This document shows, in pieces, positions 33,923-45,700 of a DNA stretch of 64,000 nt. Each line of letters begins with the position of its first letter. The stretch's first letter is position 1. Below the pieces are notes generated by a model that was given only the letters and a program-made list of their open reading frames with translations, made no database searches and was not told the DNA's origin. A program made the position numbers and the translations under genes. The stretch comes from Mrakia gelida (lineage: Eukaryota > Basidiomycota > Tremellomycetes > Cystofilobasidiales > Mrakiaceae): NCBI GenBank assembly GCA_024345305.1, contig BRON01000001.1, forward strand, positions 2,666,001 through 2,730,000, read 5' to 3'.

Positions 33923-36900
33923 TCACCATTTCCCATGCAGTTCCGTGATCTGCCTCGCCGTGGCTGCGATCCTCAGCCCTGACGGAACGACGCAGTGCTC
34001 GTACATCCATTGGAGGTTCTCTCCTCCCATGATGGCGAAACTGAGAGCGAAGGACGGAACCAAGAAGTCGCGTCAGTCAAAATGAACGACGCGTCGCGGT
34101 TGAGGGGAAGAAGGAACGAGAAATGGTTTGAAAGGACTTGAGGGTCCAAGTGGAGAGGTATGCACTCACTCTCCGTGCATGAGTCGAAGGGTGAGCGAGG
34201 TCCCTTCCGAAACAGCTCCAGAGGAGACGAGGACGGTTTTGTTTACGCCCTTGAACGAGATGTTCTTCTCCCTGCGAATCGGTTTCGCTCTGAACATCAT
34301 TTCGGCTGAGGGAAGAGAAAAGGAGAGTCTCTTAGAGACCGCGATTCGATAGAAAGGATGATGGAGGATACGAACCATCAGAACCGAGGGACAGCGAGGA
34401 AACAACGGATCCGAGTCCTGTTTCGCCGTCGTCGTGCCCTGAGACGAGAGGAGAGGTGAGGGATAGCGAGGAGGCTGGATGACGACATTTGCGAGACTCA
34501 CAGTTCATTTGCTGGAGTTCCTTGTATGCAACCGAGAGGACTGCCCGGGAGACGAAGGAGGAAGGCGAGGCGACAAGATTTCAGCTCGTTGCTCGCGAAG
34601 AGTCGATCCAGATGGGAGAGCTCACTCTCGTTGAAGTTGACGGAGACGCCGCAGACTTGAGAAACGGTATCGGTGATGCTGAGAAGACGAAAGTGGGAGA
34701 CGGTCAGACAAGCAGAGGGAAACGACATGGTCAATCTGCGAGACTCACAGTCGAAGCCCATCTCTGACGGCTTGGGGAGCTTGATCGAACGAGAGGCTTC
34801 GATTCTGGTCGACGACAAACTTGTAGTCTTCTCCAGCGTTGAAGGTGAAGTGCTGAGCGAGAAGTCGACCGACGGCTGGGGGAAGAGGGGAAGAAAAGAT
34901 CGTGAGCTCAGAGTTCGCTCGTCGAACGGTTATGATCGACGGGAAGAGATTCACAGTTGTGCTGTAAAGAGGGGAACAGACAGGGTCAGAAGTTGGAAGG
35001 TATCAGTGAAGCTCAGAGAGATAAAAACTGACCTGCTGAAGAGCATTTCGAGTGAAGAGCGCCGACGCGGCTTGACCTTGGTAAGACTCCAACAGCTTGT
35101 CGAACGGTTTGAGATTGTACGGTTTGGCGTGCCAGACAGAGCCGCTGCCGTATCAGCGTGGGATCAGCCTCGTTTAGAGCTCGAGAAGGCTTGCGAGCGG
35201 GACTCACGCTCCACGAGGAAGAAGGTATCGAAGAACGAGCGCGACGGCGACTCCGTCCGATCCGATTTGCTGGCTGACGAAGAGCGAGATCCCAGACGAA
35301 GGATCAAAGACGTCGTCTCCAAGAATCGGAGGAGGAGCGAAAGCTCGAGAAAGGGTTCCGGCCTGGACGATGGGAGGCTTTCGTTCGAGACGAGCTTCGA
35401 CGGCCTGGGGGGAGACGGAGGAAGCGAGAGTGTCGGCGAGGAGGGCGATAGAGAGAGCGACGAACTGCTCACCAGACAAGAGGTACACTGCCAAAAATCC
35501 CATTTCTCACTGCGAAAGGAAAAGGGATAGCGAATCAGAACGAGCGAGCTGCAATTCGAGTGAAAGAAACGTGAACGAACCGACTGGACGCCTTTCCGCA
35601 CTCTGTACACACGATCCCGCGCCAAGAAGATCCGGATATCAGCTGTCCTGTCGGGCAGAAACAATGAAGTCAGTACACGATCATCATCTATCGTCGTTTG
35701 AGAGCCTGGCGTGCTCACCTTGTAGGGAATCCGAAGGAGGGACGACCGAGAAGGGAAGTCTCAGCCCTCGCTCGGGAGTCTTAGTCCACGCGAGGAAGCT
35801 TGATGAATAAGAAAGGTCCTTTGGAGGATTCACGAGAGCTCTCGTCTTGACGGACTTCATCTGCGGCAGGGGGAAGGGAGCATAACAACGTCAGTTGAGA
35901 TCGCGACGGGATGGGAGTCGCAGCGACGATCGAAGCTCACCTTCCAAAATCGAGCACAACCGGTGTTCAAACAGATCCGACCTTGCTCGTAGATAACGGG
36001 AGATACTCGGTGACAAGAAGAGCACTTCTCATGCGGTCTGGGAAGAGAGTGACAAGCGAGAAGTTCAGCTTTGAATTGTGTCGACGCGTCTTCCCGTTCT
36101 TCCCGTTCTTCGCCTTCACTCACCTCGAGGTCGTGAACTCGTCTGGCTCGTCAGGGATCACTAGTCGCTCTGTGCTCATGAAAGATGCTCTGAGCGACGA
36201 AAAGGGAGACGAAAAGAGAGTCAGGAGAGAACTCAGACGGAGGCACGGACAAGGAAGAAAGATGGCGACTCACAACGTTCGCGCACCTCCCTCTCCAGGT
36301 AACCTCCTCCGAACCGTCTTCACAAAACAGAGTCGAGATTCTACGAGTGGGAGAGCTTCCGAGATGCCATCATCGATACAGACGTCCTCCTCCGCGAGGG
36401 GAAACGACGAGGGTCGCTGACCGTTGATGGACGACGAAGATGGAGACCGAGGCGAGAGGGACGCTAGCGGACTCGGAGCGTGTTTGGTAGTAGATGATGG
36501 ATTCGGGATTGGAGAGGGTGACGAAGCGAGTGGGACCGAAGACGTTGCGAGTCTTGAAGTCGATGCGAATGGAGAAGACGCGTCGAGATCGAGGTCAACG
36601 TCCATTCCTCCCTCCTTCGACGGCGAAGGCTTCGGACTCTCGGTTGATGGGGTAGCGGCTTCCGATCGAATGGCTCGAGACTTCTGAGTGGCGAGAGCGA
36701 ACTCTTGAGGATCCCATCCTGTAGCAGGAAGGGAAGGGTCGACGAGCGTCCACCAGGGTTCGCCTTGACTCGAGATCCAGTCGAATCGAAGCTTGTGACG
36801 ATGGCTAAGCGCGAAGAAATGCATGGCTGAGAGTGTCAGCTTCGATGTAGGGAAGAAGGGGGATACAGAAGAGAGCGCGCTCACAAGTAAGGTCGACCGA

Positions 36901-39037
36901 CGACGAGCCTTGATCCAGGAGCAGGCTCTTCAGGCTCGATCTAGAAGACAAGGTGGGAGAGGATGTCAGCGGGACTTTCTTCTCGAGTGAGTTTGAGTAG
37001 GTGATGACCAACTAACCCAAGCGAGCGAGATCCAGTACCTGTTCGAGATCGAGAAACGAGAAAATCAGCGACGCGTCTGGTTCATTCTCGCTCGACGAAG
37101 AGAGACCAAACTCACCAGCCTAGCACCACATAACCACATCCCAAATCAAACGGGATCTCCGAGTAGTTACTTCCAGCGAGCAGAACGATCGGGGTCCTGT
37201 TCCTCGCCGAGTTCAGCAGGGCTGCGAGGCTGGGTCCAGTTTGATCCTCCCGCATGCGAAACGTTCTGTTAGGAGGAGCGTTGGGGTTGGAGGGATCGGG
37301 AACGAGGAACTCCATCGCGTTGCCTCCTCTGCTCGCCGTGAAAAGGAGATGGTCAGCGAAGAAGACTCGATGGAAAGGGAAAGAACGAGAAAGAGAGGGG
37401 AGGAAAACGAACCCGTGGGAGATGATCGCTCGTCCTTCCTCGGCCCAAACATCTCGAGCTGAAGGAAAGCCGTCGAGAAGGTAGCTATACGCCGTCCCAG
37501 TAGTCTGGTAGATCTATTTGAAGTACACACGCGCAACAAAGAAGCCGCGACCGTCAGTCAAGTCGACGCGTCGCGCTCGTCTGCGAGTCGAACCAGAACG
37601 GCGATGACGAGGCTCACAGAGCTCTGGAAGGATCTCCAGTACATCAGACTCTGAAATAAGGTACCAAAATCGGAGATGGTCAGTGGCTGCTCAACATCGC
37701 GACTCTTCCCAACTTCGATCTCGAGAGAAACACAGCAACTCACCTCGCACATCTCCTGCCTCCCGTAAGACCAAACTGGCGGTCTCGAAGGCAACCTCGG
37801 CTTCCTTGCAAGTCCTCCACCCGCCTCTCCCACCTCCCTCCTCGACGAGAACGACGCAGGCGTGTTCGAAGCCTTCCCCGTTCGAGGCTTCTCTTTCCCT
37901 CGTTTCCCTCTCGTCGTTCCTAGCGATGCCGTCGACGACTGCCTTTCCGTGTGAGATATGAGTGGGGAGAAGAAGGATGCGAGGGCGAGGGACTGTGGTT
38001 CTGATTGACCGTAGAATGTCCGCGGCTGGGAACGACGTTTTGTAGGAGGAGGGCTGGCGGGAGGAGATGTCGACGCTGCCCGACCCTTTCCTTTCTGCTC
38101 GGAGGAGAGTCGAGGTGGTGAGTCGATTTGGGAGGAGGAGGGAGGGTGTCGTTCCCGACCTTGAGGTTGGAGAGGAGGGAGGGAAGCGAGGTAGGTGTCG
38201 AGGGTCGGACGCGACGAGGGGGAGGGGGAGGGAGGTGAAGGTCGAGGAGGTCCGTCGAGCTGAAGGTCGTCCGACGGAGAAAGGGAGGAGATCCATGCCT
38301 GGACTCGGGAATCGACCGTTATCGGAGGTGCTGAGGACGTGTCTTTGCTGGAGGAAGAGGTGGTGGAAGAGTTGACCGGTCGTCGAAGAGGAGGGTTGGA
38401 CGACGCGTCGTAAATCGTTCGACCTTCTTCGAATCCGACCCTTGGCTCCTGTCGAGATGAAATCGATGGAACTCCTCCTGGAAGCGAGATGGACGTTCTT
38501 GGTCGTTGTTGCTGGAGCCTGGAGAGAGGCGCGTCCGAAGAGAGAGGGGTCGACGGGAACTCCTCGCGCGATCCAAAGACACCGAGTCTGTTTGACGACG
38601 AGGAGGGAAGGAAGGACGAGGGGGAGGAGTGGATTGAGAGGGTAGATAGATTGGGTAGCGGAAGAGTAGAGAGAAGTTGAAGGGGAGGAAACCGAGGAGG
38701 AAGCCTTCGAAAGATGACGGAGGTTGGGTCGAGCGGTTGGGAGGAGGGAGAGGGGAGGTTGACGAACTGAAGGAGCAAGAGCTTGAAGTCAGTCGGGAGT
38801 GAGCAGGGTTTATAGTCTGATGAACTCACTGGGTAATCGAGAAGAGCTCTTCTTCGAACCGTGAAGCGGGGAGGGAAGGAAATCGACGTCGTCCACATCT
38901 CCTCTGAACCCCCGTTGTTCCTTCAGCCTCTTCTTTCCAATCCTCTTCTTGAACTGGGCAATCGATTCTCCATCCTCATCCTCACACTCCACATAGTTGA
39001 CGCCAGTCGTCCGATTCCTTCGAGGCGGGGCGTCCAT
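33923..39037 (-). CDS. Large AlkB-like 2OG-Fe(II) dioxygenase with Cys clusters, about 1,150 aa, 22 exons
   Basis: Minus-strand exons: 39037-38830, 38766-37744, 37650-37618, 37513-37413, 37328-37116, 37038-37017, 36940-36885, 36804-36274, 36189-36124, 36037-35941, 35860-35719, 35647-35581, 35509-35473, 35404-35208, 35144-35033, 34961-34955, 34875-34749, 34678-34626, 34540-34502, 34438-34376, 34305-34170, 34040-33923. The N-terminal third is Ser/Pro-rich. A fungal-specific domain follows (VWSYGRQEMCES, DVWAEEGRAIISHGRGG, GCGYVVLGWYWISLAW, FDWISSQGEPWW). Two Cys clusters (CSSCH...C-x5-C; CTEC...WDFWQCTSC) suggest zinc binding. The C-terminal dioxygenase has FNAGEDYKFVV, HDDGE (iron ligands His and Asp, about 1045), LRLMHGDFAIMGG, YEH (third ligand) and RIAATAR (2OG-binding Arg). 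Homologous layouts occur in other basidiomycetes as far as I recall; the substrate is unknown. Exons 1 and 2 do not share phase at the obvious GTGAGT donor, so the first junction is unresolved. Confidence 0.8.
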
Positions 39038-39409
39038 AGCTTCTGTTCGTCGAGGGGGAGCTCGAGGGCGGAGATGAGCGAGGGAGGGAAGGAAGGTGTT
39101 GACGGTTGACTTGATTGAGGTTGAGAGGTGAGCAAAGGTGGAGGTGAATGGAGGCGGAAAGGAAGGATGGCGAGTGGGCTACTCGATCTTTGGGCTGGGT
39201 TGGAAGAAGGGAGGAGGGAACGGAAGGAAGGAAGCTTGAGCTCGACCTTCCTTCCTTCCCTCTCCCTCTCAGCCGCAGCTTCGACGCGACTCATCTCCGC
39301 TTCTCCTCTTTGTTTCATGTCAGTCTGCTTTCGACGCTCAACGACCTCTCGACTCGACGGACGGACACCGGTGCAACGAGGCTGAAAGGACGATCGACAT
39401 ACGAAGTAA
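39038..39409. other. Short intergenic region
   Basis: The promoter of the AlkB-like gene and the 3' flank of the RMD1-like gene (both minus). I see no gene or clear element. Confidence 0.4.
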
Positions 39410-42348
39410 CTATCTCGTCGACCCCAACCCTCTCTTCGCGCTCTGCAACATCAACCTCAGCCCCGTCTTCTTGAGCGTCTCGGGGGATCCTCCGGCGTGG
39501 AAAACGAGTCGGGCGAGGACCTGAACGGAAAACGGTGGAGCGAGGGAGGATCGTAAGGGGGAAGTGAAGAGGGAGTCAGCTCGAAGTCCAAGACTCGAGA
39601 CGAGTGAAAGGCGAAAGGAAAGAAGCGACGAACCTCTCCAAACTCGACCAAGCAAGCGGCCACGATGAGCCAGATGATGATGATGGTCTGTTGAATAAGA
39701 AAAGGGAGTGAAAACGGATCAGCGTTCGCCCTTCATTCGGTCGTCGAGAAAGAGCAAGGGAAGAGGGAGCTCGTCGCGTCGAGCTGAGACAGACTCTCTG
39801 AGCTCATTCCCCTTCCTCCTCCTCCCTCCACCATCGACGACGAGCGAGAAGACTATTTGGAAAGCGAAGGTTGGGTACTCACAACTCTATGCATTCCAGC
39901 ATTATCAACATGCTCGTGGATGATCTCGAGCAGATCTCCGGCGACTCCGAGCTTCTCGTTCAAGACGGCGATCCGTCCTTCCAGCTCGAGGTACTCCTTC
40001 ACGGCCTCGTACAGGAGCGTGAGCGACGGTTCCGACCAGAAGAGTTCGGGGGTGTCTGAAAGAAAGGACCGAGTTGGAAGAGTCAGCGTTGGCGCTCGTC
40101 TCTCGCCCCTTCTCGGAGCGCCTCGACGCGTCTCCTCCTCCTCCTCCTCCTCCCCAAACGAAGAGAGGGAGCAAAAAAAGGAGAAAGGCACTCACCAAGC
40201 ACATTGCTAACCAGATTCACCTCAACCCTCAACCTGAACAACCTCCCCGTCAACTTGACTGCCTCCTTCCGACTCAGTTTGAGCTCTCCTGTGAGAGCGA
40301 GCTCTTTGGGGATGTAGGAGGTTTCAGCGAGGGTGGCTTGAACTGCGGTTTCGTAGACAGAGAGTTTGGTGGATTGGGCGAGAGCGTGGGCGAGGGAGAG
40401 TTTGAGGAGGTGGGAGGAGGATTTGAAGGTGAAGAGGTCTGGGTTGGGCGAAGGCAGCGAGAACGAAAGTCAGTTTGAGTGAGAGAAAACAGGGCGACGA
40501 GAAGGTGAGGCGAGGAGAACGACTCACCGTTGAAGATCCGAGGGTACTGAGCTTGGGGATCGTAGAGGAAGTGGCATTCCTCCTGTGAAGCGAAGCGAAG
40601 AGAAAGGAAAAGAGTATCGAGACGCGTCAGTTCTCAACTGACAACTCGTCGAACCGAACGACCTGAGTCGCCTCCCAACGACGTGACCAGCAGCCGAGAA
40701 ATGGAGAGTTTGGACTTACCTTCTCCCATCCCCTCTCATCCTCTCCCTCCCCAATCTCTCCGAACGTCCCCACCCACGTCCCACCGTTCTCACAATCCTC
40801 CAAGAGATCCCTCTCCTGCGCGACCGTAAACCCAAAGAACACCGACACTCCATAATCAAAGTAGATCGCCTCCGCCAGCACTGGCCCTTTCGTCTTAGGC
40901 GGCACGAACGCCGTTCGTCGAGGGGCGGCGGTGGGCGAGAGCAAGGGAGGAGCGACGAGGATGGAGTGATCCGAAGGCGAAGTCGAGAGGGTGTGATGAG
41001 TTGAGGGGGAGCTGGAGATCTCGACGAGTTGGGCGTCGGAGAGGAGAGAAGAGTCGTGGTGGTTGCTGTTGTTGTGGAGGTGAAGGTCGACGGGTGGGGA
41101 GGTGGAGAGAGGGAAGCTGCTGGTGTGATCGGTCGGGGAGGAGGAGGAAGGGAGGTCGACGGCGGCGGAGTCGCTTTGTTCGAAGGCGAAGTAGGTTCCT
41201 TCGTATCCGACTTCTTCGGCTTCGTCCATGGCGTGGAGGATGGAGCCTCCTCCTGGATATGCATCGAAAGGAGAAGAGCAGAATGAGGTCAGCGACGACG
41301 ATGAGCTCGACCGAACGATGGTGAGATGAGGAAAAGAGGGAGCTTTTGACGAACCAGGCGACTTGACAGCAGGCGAGCTTCGAACCTTGACGTTCGCTCC
41401 GTATCCAGGAAGTAAAGGAAGGGTGTAGCTGTGACAGTCCGACGAGGATGAATGAGAGAAAGGAAGAAGGAAGGAGGGAGAGGTGAGCTTGGCGCGATCT
41501 CTCCTTCCCTCCTCCCGCTCGAGCTCAAAACTGGAAAGAGAAACCCTTCACTCACACAGCGTAAATAGCCTCATCAAAAATCCTGACCTCCGCCCCATGC
41601 TCTCGTTTCAAGAAAGCTGCCAGACTCCTAGGAGAGACGAAGAAGGAAGTCAGCTCCGAAAGGAAAGGGACGGAGGGAAGGAGGAGAGTTGAGCTCGAAC
41701 GAGATTCACTCACTTGAGTCGATACGATTCGGCGGTGGCTGCGATGAAACATACGAAAAGTAAGATCAGACGGTGGGCTTTCATCTGTACTCGTCGATAC
41801 ATCGCTCAGAGGAATCGCAAGAGAACAGCAGCTCGAAGGGACTGACCATAAGCCGTCAACCTGCCAAACCCATTCCTCTCCCTCTCCTCCTTGGTCATCC
41901 TCTCCGCCTCACTCCTCTCATCCCCATCTTCCTGCTCCCTCCTATCACTATCCCCCCCACCTCCATCCGCCCTCGGAGGAGCAGAAGAAGGAGGTCTGTC
42001 GGTCTTGGACGTTCCAGGATGGCGCTGGATCGGTTGGCTCTGGACCTTGTCGGGCAAGACGACGAGTTTCTTGGACGTCTTCGAAGTTCGAGCAGGGAGA
42101 GAGGCTTTCTCTTTGGTTCCTGGGGTTCCTTTGCCGATAGATGAAGAGGAGGAAGAGGAAGAGGAGGATCCGAGGAGGTGGGAAGGGATGGCTGAGGCTG
42201 GAGCTCGACCTCCTCCTCCTGGAAGGGCAGAAGAGGAGCCCGTCGAAGAGCTCGTTCGAAGGAGGGAAGGAAGACCGGGGAACTGAGCGGCTGCTGGACG
42301 ACGGACTTGAGCTGAGGGAGCTGAAGATGAGGCAGGTGGGCGAGACAT
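39410..42348 (-). CDS. RMD1: Rmd1/RMND1-like DUF155 protein, 613 aa
   Basis: Exons 42348-41847, 41738-41714, 41627-41556, 41428-41355, 41252-40720, 40582-40528, 40438-40196, 40055-39883, 39687-39634 and 39520-39410 (minus) join in phase. The N-terminal about 165 residues are Ser/Pro-rich with a polySer run. The DUF155 domain follows: RLTAYGATAESYRLKSLAAF, AEAIYFDYGVSVFFGFT, DLFTFKSSSHLLKLSLAHAL, AQSTKLSVYE, and the helix ELEGRIAVLNEKLGVAGDLL. A C-terminal membrane anchor (TIIIIWLIVAACLVEFGEVL) is typical of the family. Yeast Rmd1 is needed for meiotic nuclear division, and animal RMND1 supports mitochondrial translation; which role applies here is open. The Ser-rich N-terminus does not look like a classical mitochondrial presequence. 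Confidence 0.88.
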
Positions 42349-42757
42349 GCTGTAGGGTTGTTGGGCGCTGAAGAAGAGGGGAGGAGGAGGAGGAGCAGAG
42401 CAACGAACCTCGTCACTTTGGGAGGAGGTTGAAGCGCAGGAGATCTCACGAGTCGATTTCGAACTTGAAAACTTTCATCTGGCTCCGGAACTACCTCGTG
42501 GATCAACTATGCAGACTCAGACATCTTCAGCTCCAGCGGAGCAGATTTTTTTAGCCTCGCAAGCGATCAGAGAGCGAACGAACCGCCTCCCTCTCCCCGC
42601 GTCTTCCCCGACTCGTCCTCTCTCCGTCCTCGTCCTCTTCTTCGTGTCTTCGTCGCTCTCCCCTCTCTCGCTCTCGCAGGTGATACAAAGACAGATCATC
42701 AAACCGAATCGAAAACTAACTATGCAAGATCAGCTGTCATTCCCAACCTCGCTCCTT
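42349..42757. other. Short intergenic region
   Basis: The promoter of the RMD1-like gene and the 3' flank of the coiled-coil gene (both minus). I see no gene. Confidence 0.4.
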
Positions 42758-45700
42758 CACTTCGCTCGTCGTCTCCCGTTGCTGTTGTTTCGAGTCTGCT
42801 TTCTCACCAACAACGACAACGAAGCGGTCAGTCTCAGCCACACGCACACAGCCCGAACTCTCCAAGGGAGAGCACTCACAACAGGAGCAGGAGGGGCAGC
42901 AGCGATTCGTCCGTTCTGAACAAGCGAAGAGGAAGAAGCAGTCGGAATCGCGACGCGTCACTTCTCGTTTTGTTCCTCGTCTCTCGTTCCCACTCTCTCT
43001 CCCTCCTTCTCACCCAAGCAAAGGATCGTGAACCGACTCACCCTCAACCTCTTGGGACTCGGAACGATAGGAGGCGGAGGGCTCGACTCCGGGATGGCCT
43101 CCTCGATGGCTCTCTTCCTGGCGTTCCACCCAGCACCGACTCCTCCTCCCGTTCCCTTTGACGACGATGACGACCCTTCTCCCACCGCCTCCCCCGTTCG
43201 ACCTCCGTCCCCAGCGTTGACCTCCTTCACTCCCTCCATCGCAGCCGAAGTCTTCGACTCGCCGCCCTCCAAGTCGTCGTGCTCGTCCTCATCGTCCTGC
43301 GCCGGCGAAGCTCGAGGAACGGAGGCTGCGACGGGAGAGGAGGAGGTGATTTCGATGGGTGCGTCTTTGTTCGAGGTAGAGGAGGCAGGGTCGGAGAGGG
43401 TGGTGGCTCTTTTGATGGTGGGTTCGGAGAGGATCTTGACGTCGTCGTCTGAGCCAGAGGCATCGGCGTCGTTCGCGAGCTGGTCGATTTCGTCCTCGGG
43501 TTCGGGCTCCGACTTGGATCTGTACTGCTGCTGGTGAGTGATGGGTTGGGGAGGGTGTCGAGAGGTTTTGCTGTCGGCGAGTTTGCTGGGGAAGGGGAAG
43601 GAGAGAGAGGTAAGAGTTGAGGCGAGACGAACGATTTCGAGCGAGGGAAGATGAGAACCCACAGAGCAGCGAGTTCCTCGCTTCCTGCGTCCGAGTGGGC
43701 GGGGCATGGAGAGGGAGGAGAGGTAGCTTCCTGTGACGTGAGAAGAGAAAGAGAACTGGGGAGTTAGAGATCGAAGACGAAGACGAGGGACGAGAGTGGG
43801 ACGAGAGTGAGACGCGTCGAGACTCACTCGAGTGTCCGAGAGAGGAATGACAGGTGAGCTGCTGGTGATGTTTCGACTCTTTCCGGCGTTGGATTTGGCG
43901 AGTCTGTGAGATTCAACGAGCGAGTAGTTGTCAGTCCTAGTCTTGGGATCGACTCGGGGACGGAGAGAGGACGAAAGATCGAACGACTGACTTCACGGCG
44001 AGCTCCCTCCTCTCTTTCTCGACCTCCTTGACCTTGTGTTCGAGCTGACGGAAAGGAGAGAGGACACAAGATCATAACGGGAACTCGAGAGGTGGGAAAG
44101 AACGAGAGAGGGAGCCCACCTTCTTGATCGCGTCGTTGTGTTCCGTCTCGTGAGATTCTGCGACGACGACGAAAGCAGGAGAGTCAGTCGAGTTTCGACG
44201 CGACGAGCTAGGATCCAGAGAGAGTGGAAGCACACCTTCGACGGCCTTGGAGATAGCCTCGACCATGGTGATCTCGTCAAGTTCTGTTCGACGAGAGACG
44301 AAGCGAGGGAGGCAAGGAAGGTCAGCCGGGCGACGATGGAACGAAAGAGACGAGACGATGAAAGACTCGACTCACCAGCCTCCCCAGAGAGATACCTATC
44401 GAGAATCGTCGCCTTCTTCTCCTCGGCGTCCTTGATCGACTGGGCAAGCTGATCTCGTTCATCGGCCTTCTCTCTCGCATCGTCGAGATCTCGTTGCATC
44501 TGTGGGACGAACGAAGAGCGAAGAAAGGATCTCTCGTTAGTCCAGTCGACGAGACCACGAGGATGTCGAAGAGAGTGAAAGAGGAGGCGAACCTGTCTCT
44601 TCTCTCCCTGAAGACTCGTCCTCTCAGCTTCCAAAGCCACGATCGTCTCCTCCAGCGAAGTCTTCTCGGTTCGAGTAGTCGAGATCGTCGACGAGGTGGA
44701 AGAGACACGTTTCTCGAGATCGGAGACTTGCGAGTTGGCCTGAGAGAGAAGCGACAACAAGGAGAGAGACGGGAGAGTCAGCCCTAAGCGTTTCGAGGGT
44801 TCGCGGCGAGGAAGAGGTGAAGGGGAAACGCACCAGCTTGAGATCAGCAGCCGAATCGTCCTTCGCCTGGTTGGCAGCTCGAAGATCTCGCTTGAGAGTC
44901 TGAATCTCGAGTTCAGCTTCCTGGGTCTTGCTGTTGGCTTTGGTGACTTGGTCCTGGTGGGAACAAACAGGGAAAGAAAGAGACGCGTCGACGGTCAGCG
45001 AACGAAGGAAGACGCGACGAGAATCAACGAGCGAGGGAGGAGTTCAACTCACTGAGTGGGAAGCCTGATCGGATTTGAGATTCTGAATCGTCGTCTCCAA
45101 GTGGGCGTGGGACTTCTCGAGGTTCTGCGAGGGGAGACAAGGGGGAGAGGAAACAGATCAGCTTGATCTCGACGACCGACGACTGAGCAAACGAGGGCCG
45201 CGAGCAGCTCTCACCTTCTTAGCCTTGACGACGACAGCAGCTCTGCATACCGAAGAAAGCACACAGATTCAGTTAGTTTGGGAACGAGAACAGCCCTCCT
45301 CCGACTCCTCGAACGAACCAAGACCGAGCGGAACGAGAAGACTGCTCACCTCTCCTCCGTCTCCTTCAACGTCTCTCCCAAATCCGTCAACTTCTGTCTC
45401 GTCTCTCCCAACTCCTTCTTCGTCTCCAAGTGTCCCTTCTTCACCTCCTCCAACGACGCCGTCGAAGCCTTCGCCAACCCTCGCTCCCTCTTGACGTCGT
45501 CTCGCGAGCTCTCCAGATCCTCCTTGGTCGCCGAGAGTTCGGATTCGAGTTTGGTGATGCTGGAGAGGTTGGATGCAGAAGGGCGAGATCCGTTAGCTTC
45601 GAGCGAGCGAGGGGAGAGGAGGGTGTACGGAAGAGATGAGTGTAGGGGGAGGAGGGAAGAGCGAGAACGAGGGACGGAGAGGATTGACGCGTCGAGTGAA

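Noticed and set aside
34673..35530. A 285-codon plus-strand open frame
   Set aside because: It is antisense to AlkB-like exons whose protein has conserved dioxygenase motifs.
37691..38296. A second long minus-strand frame in exon 2 of the AlkB-like gene
   Set aside because: It continues exon 1 in phase but does not lead to the conserved GRQEMCES block; the other frame does. I kept the conserved frame and flagged the phase conflict.
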